A DNA stretch of 64,000 nt from Streptomyces cyanogenus (lineage in GTDB: Bacteria > Actinomycetota > Actinomycetes > Streptomycetales > Streptomycetaceae): positions 4,828,001-4,892,000 of the forward strand of contig NZ_CP071839.1 of assembly GCF_017526105.1 (NCBI RefSeq), written 5' to 3'. The position numbers were made by a program, and so were the translations under genes. A model generated the notes under the pieces. The model saw only the letters and a list, made by a program, of their open reading frames with translations, was not told the origin of the DNA and did not search any database. Shown here one piece after another: positions 62,081 to 64,000 of the stretch (positions are counted from its first letter, which is position 1; every line of letters starts with the position of its first letter).

Positions 62081-62428
62081 ATGAACGGTACGGGTACCGC
62101 CGCCGAGGACCGCGTCTTCGCTGCGTTGGCCAACGCCACCCGCCGCGAGGTGCTGCGGCTGCTGCGTGAGCGCGGACCGCAGCCCGTACAGGCCCTGGCC
62201 GACCACTTCGACATGCGCCGCCCGAGCCTCTCGGAACACCTCAAGGTGCTCCGGGAGGCCGGCCTGGTCTCCGAGCACCGCTCCGGCCGGCAGCGCATCT
62301 ACCGCCTGGAGGCGGCCCCGCTCGCCGAGGTGCAGGACTGGCTCCATCCGTACGAGCGGTTCTGGCGCGAGCGGCTGAAGGGCCTCGGCGACCTGCTCGA
62401 CCAGATGCCCGACGATGAGCCGTCATGA
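62081..62428 (+). CDS. ArsR-family repressor
   Basis: 115 residues, winged helix: ALANATRREVLRLLRERGPQPVQALADHFDMRRPSLSEHLKVLREAGLVSEHRSGRQRIYRLE. No Cys-rich metal site, so probably a non-metal or organic sensor as usual when next to SRPBCC proteins. Follows the VOC gene by seven bases and overlaps the next gene by ATGA. Confidence 0.93.
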   Translation: MNGTGTAAEDRVFAALANATRREVLRLLRERGPQPVQALADHFDMRRPSLSEHLKVLREAGLVSEHRSGRQRIYRLEAAPLAEVQDWLHPYERFWRERLKGLGDLLDQMPDDEPS

Positions 62429-62901
62429 GCCCGGTACCCGAACCCGACGACGCCGACGACCTCACCACGATCCGCGTCGACCAGTTCTTCCCGCACCCAC
62501 CCGCCAAGGTCTGGCGCGCCCTGACCGACCCCGAGCTGCTCGCCCGCTGGCAGATGCCCGGTGCCGGGGACTTCCGGCTCAGCGTCGGCCACCGGTACCG
62601 GATGACCTCCGTCCCGCGTCCGGGCACCCGCTTCTCGGGCGTCGTAGAGGTCGAGGTGCTGGCCTACGACACCGAGCGGATGCTGTCCCTCCGCTGGGCG
62701 GATGCCGATCCGGCCAACCCCGCCGACTGGACCGTCACCTGGACCCTGGAACATGAGGGGCGCGGTACGCGTCTCTTCCTAGTGCACGAGGGGTTCGACC
62801 CGGACGACCCGGCTCAGCTGATGGCCCGGAAGATCATGGGTGGGGGCTGGACGGGACATGTCCTGCCTGCTCTTGGGCGCACGCTGGAACAGCTTCGGTA
62901 A
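62425..62901 (+). CDS. SRPBCC (AHSA1-like) protein
   Basis: 158 residues. VDQFFPHPPAKVWRALTDPELLARWQMPGAGDFRLSVGHRY is the AHSA1/START-like signature; VTWTLEHEGRGTRLFLVHEGF follows. Hydrophobic-pocket protein that commonly partners with ArsR regulators and VOC proteins. Substrate unknown. Confidence 0.92.
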   Translation: MSPVPEPDDADDLTTIRVDQFFPHPPAKVWRALTDPELLARWQMPGAGDFRLSVGHRYRMTSVPRPGTRFSGVVEVEVLAYDTERMLSLRWADADPANPADWTVTWTLEHEGRGTRLFLVHEGFDPDDPAQLMARKIMGGGWTGHVLPALGRTLEQLR

Positions 62902-62979
62902 AGCGCACGTCAAGGCTGTAACCGCAGGGCCACTCCTCGTGCACGTGCATTTGCTCCTGCATCCGCACGTGAACCAAGT

Positions 62980-62985
62980 TATGAT
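62980..62985 (+). promoter_or_regulatory. -10 element TATGAT of the DUF397 gene
   Basis: A good TANNNT hexamer 62 bp before the GTG at 63048. The best upstream hexamer is weak. A palindrome TGCACGTGCA lies near 62940. Confidence 0.35.
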
Positions 62986-63047
62986 CCGGGTCAGTTGACC
63001 ACAGCATCTATGGCCTCACCAGCCAGTGCACCACCGGGGAGCGACCT

Positions 63048-63317
63048 GTGGACCGCGACGTCGACGGCGTGTACGGGGGGTACGACGTGTACAACGGCAT
63101 GGCTGCCACGCAGCTGAACGGAGTGGCCTGGCAGAAGAGCAGACACAGCAACTCGCAGGGTTCCTGTGTGGAGTTCGCGCGGTTGCCGGGTGGCGAGGTC
63201 GCCGTGCGCAACTCGCGCTTCCCGGACGGGCCGGCGCTCGTCTACACGCGCGCCGAGATCGAGGCCATGCTCCTCGGTATCAAGGACGGCGAGTTCGACC
63301 ATCTCGTGGCGAGCTGA
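63048..63317 (+). CDS. DUF397 protein
   Basis: 89 residues from GTG 63048. GVAWQKSRHSNSQGSCVEFARLPGGEVAVRNSRFPDGPALVYTRAEIEAMLLGIKDGEFDHL is DUF397. In Streptomyces these small proteins pair with XRE regulators (BldB-like/Abaa systems); here the convergent neighbour is the RsbW-like kinase. Regulatory role by family only. Confidence 0.9.
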   Translation: MDRDVDGVYGGYDVYNGMAATQLNGVAWQKSRHSNSQGSCVEFARLPGGEVAVRNSRFPDGPALVYTRAEIEAMLLGIKDGEFDHLVAS

Positions 63318-63383
63318 CGCGGGCGATCAGTCCGCGTGGCCTCCGTGGCAACGATGTCGGCGTAAACGCATAGGCACATGGAG

Positions 63384-63414
63384 GGTGGACGCGCGTAGAA
63401 ACAGCGCGTCCACC
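63384..63414. terminator. Bidirectional hairpin terminator
   Basis: GGTGGACGCGC / GCGCGTCCACC, 11-bp perfect stem, 9-base loop, between the convergent DUF397 and kinase genes. Confidence 0.82.
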
Positions 63415-63428
63415 GCGTGTGGAACGGA

Positions 63429-63926
63429 TCAGCCCGCCGTAGGCAGCCGGAACATCGCCCAGACGATCTTGCCCTCGGCCGTGCCGGCGAGCGGGTGCCA
63501 GCCCCAGCTGTCGGCGAAGGACTCGACCAGGAACAACCCGCGGCCCGATTCGGCGGAGAAGTCGTCCGAGTCGCGCGGGACCGGGGTCTCGTGGCTGGGG
63601 TCGCGCACCCCGCACACCAGCCGCTCGCTCCACCGCATCAGGTGCAGCCGCACGGGCGGACGGTGCGCGTCGCCCCGGCACGGAGCGGCCGGCACCGCGT
63701 GGCGGAGGGCGTTGGTGACGAGTTCGGAGACGACGAGACAGATGTCGTCGAAACGGTCCCCGACGTCCCACCGGTCCAGGGTGTCGCGGGTGAAGCGCCG
63801 GGCTTCGCGCACCGCCTCGTAACGGGCGGGCAGGCCGCAGGAGGCGGCATCGGACACGGCCGCGGGATCCAGCGGCGGAAGGCCCTGCCGTAACGGCTTG
63901 AGCATGGTCGATCCATTCGTCCCCAT
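63429..63926 (-). CDS. RsbW-like anti-sigma / GHKL ATP-binding protein
   Basis: 165 residues from the ATG at 63926 (GGGAG eight bases upstream; GTG 63935 is possible). The N-box is DDICLVVSELVTNALRHAVPA, and SGRGLFLVESFADSWGWH is the G1/G2 region, so a HATPase_c_3 serine kinase of the Streptomyces type. Sigma or STAS partner unknown. The remaining 74 bases at the right edge hold no gene I can support. Confidence 0.9.
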   Translation of the reverse strand: MGTNGSTMLKPLRQGLPPLDPAAVSDAASCGLPARYEAVREARRFTRDTLDRWDVGDRFDDICLVVSELVTNALRHAVPAAPCRGDAHRPPVRLHLMRWSERLVCGVRDPSHETPVPRDSDDFSAESGRGLFLVESFADSWGWHPLAGTAEGKIVWAMFRLPTAG

Positions 63927-64000
63927 GCGAGGCACTCCCGGGAATTCGCGGTCGTTGCGATGCAGCGGTGGCGCGCCACCATGGTTTCGGATGCGCAGAG

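Overview
The window is high-GC actinobacterial chromosome, almost certainly Streptomyces. The evidence is codon usage with G/C at nearly every third position, many GTG starts, several apparently leaderless genes, bldG with its anti-sigma partner, a SARP/AfsR-type regulator, and a Zur-type cluster of cysteine-free ribosomal proteins. From memory, the gene order matches the S. coelicolor core region between roughly SCO3424 and SCO3563, read in the opposite direction, but with a different accessory insert next to a tRNA-Thr. That synteny statement is recollection, not a search.

Layout, left to right. Positions 1-11,000 hold nhaA (cut by the window edge), acs, a SulP transporter fused to a beta-carbonic anhydrase, a deacetylase-like lipoprotein, a CooC/MinD-type ATPase, a Fic-fold protein without the Fic active site, a gap where I expect the 6S-like RNA, and a HAD phosphatase. 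Positions 11,300-16,950 are a Tad/Flp-type pilus or secretion operon (CpaE-like, TadA, TadB, TadC, a DUF4244 pilin-like peptide, two TadE-like proteins). Positions 17,000-36,750 are housekeeping and developmental genes: a DEAD/DEAH helicase, bldG-apgA, hppA, a lipoprotein, a methyltransferase, topA, a giant MFS-Tmk-coiled-coil fusion, the DNA polymerase III delta' subunit, a secreted TAP-like peptidase and tRNA-Thr(CGT).

Positions 37,000-48,430 are the accessory island. A compact type III-B CRISPR operon runs cmr2(cas10)-cmr3-cmr4-cmr5-cmr6-[CARF protein]-[six-TM protein]-cmr1-cas6. Two short CRISPR arrays with duplicated leaders follow on the same strand. Nearly all junctions are stop/start overlaps, so the CARF and membrane proteins are built into the operon. 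Cas10 keeps its GGDD cyclase motif but has no HD nuclease domain. The CARF protein has no recognisable effector domain, and the membrane protein is coupled to it. My reading is a split, cyclic-oligoadenylate-triggered membrane effector. No cas1 or cas2 is present. One spacer is antisense to a sequence encoding WDYRYCWLRDAL, a hallmark of GH15 glucoamylase/trehalase-type enzymes, which suggests a chromosomal-type gene as its target.

Positions 49,000-64,000 return to core genes: a GT2 glycosyltransferase, the SARP-NB-ARC-TPR regulator with a 24-bp repeat inside its DNA-binding domain, a family A DNA polymerase, a Clp-N/HTH regulator with twin palindromic operators, a DUF2786 protein and two lipoproteins separated by a 41-bp minisatellite. 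Then come the divergent Zur-controlled ribosomal genes rpmB2-rpsN2 and rpmG-rpmE2-(COG0523)-rpsR2, a VOC-ArsR-SRPBCC operon with a clear operator/promoter, a DUF397 protein and an RsbW-like kinase at the right edge.
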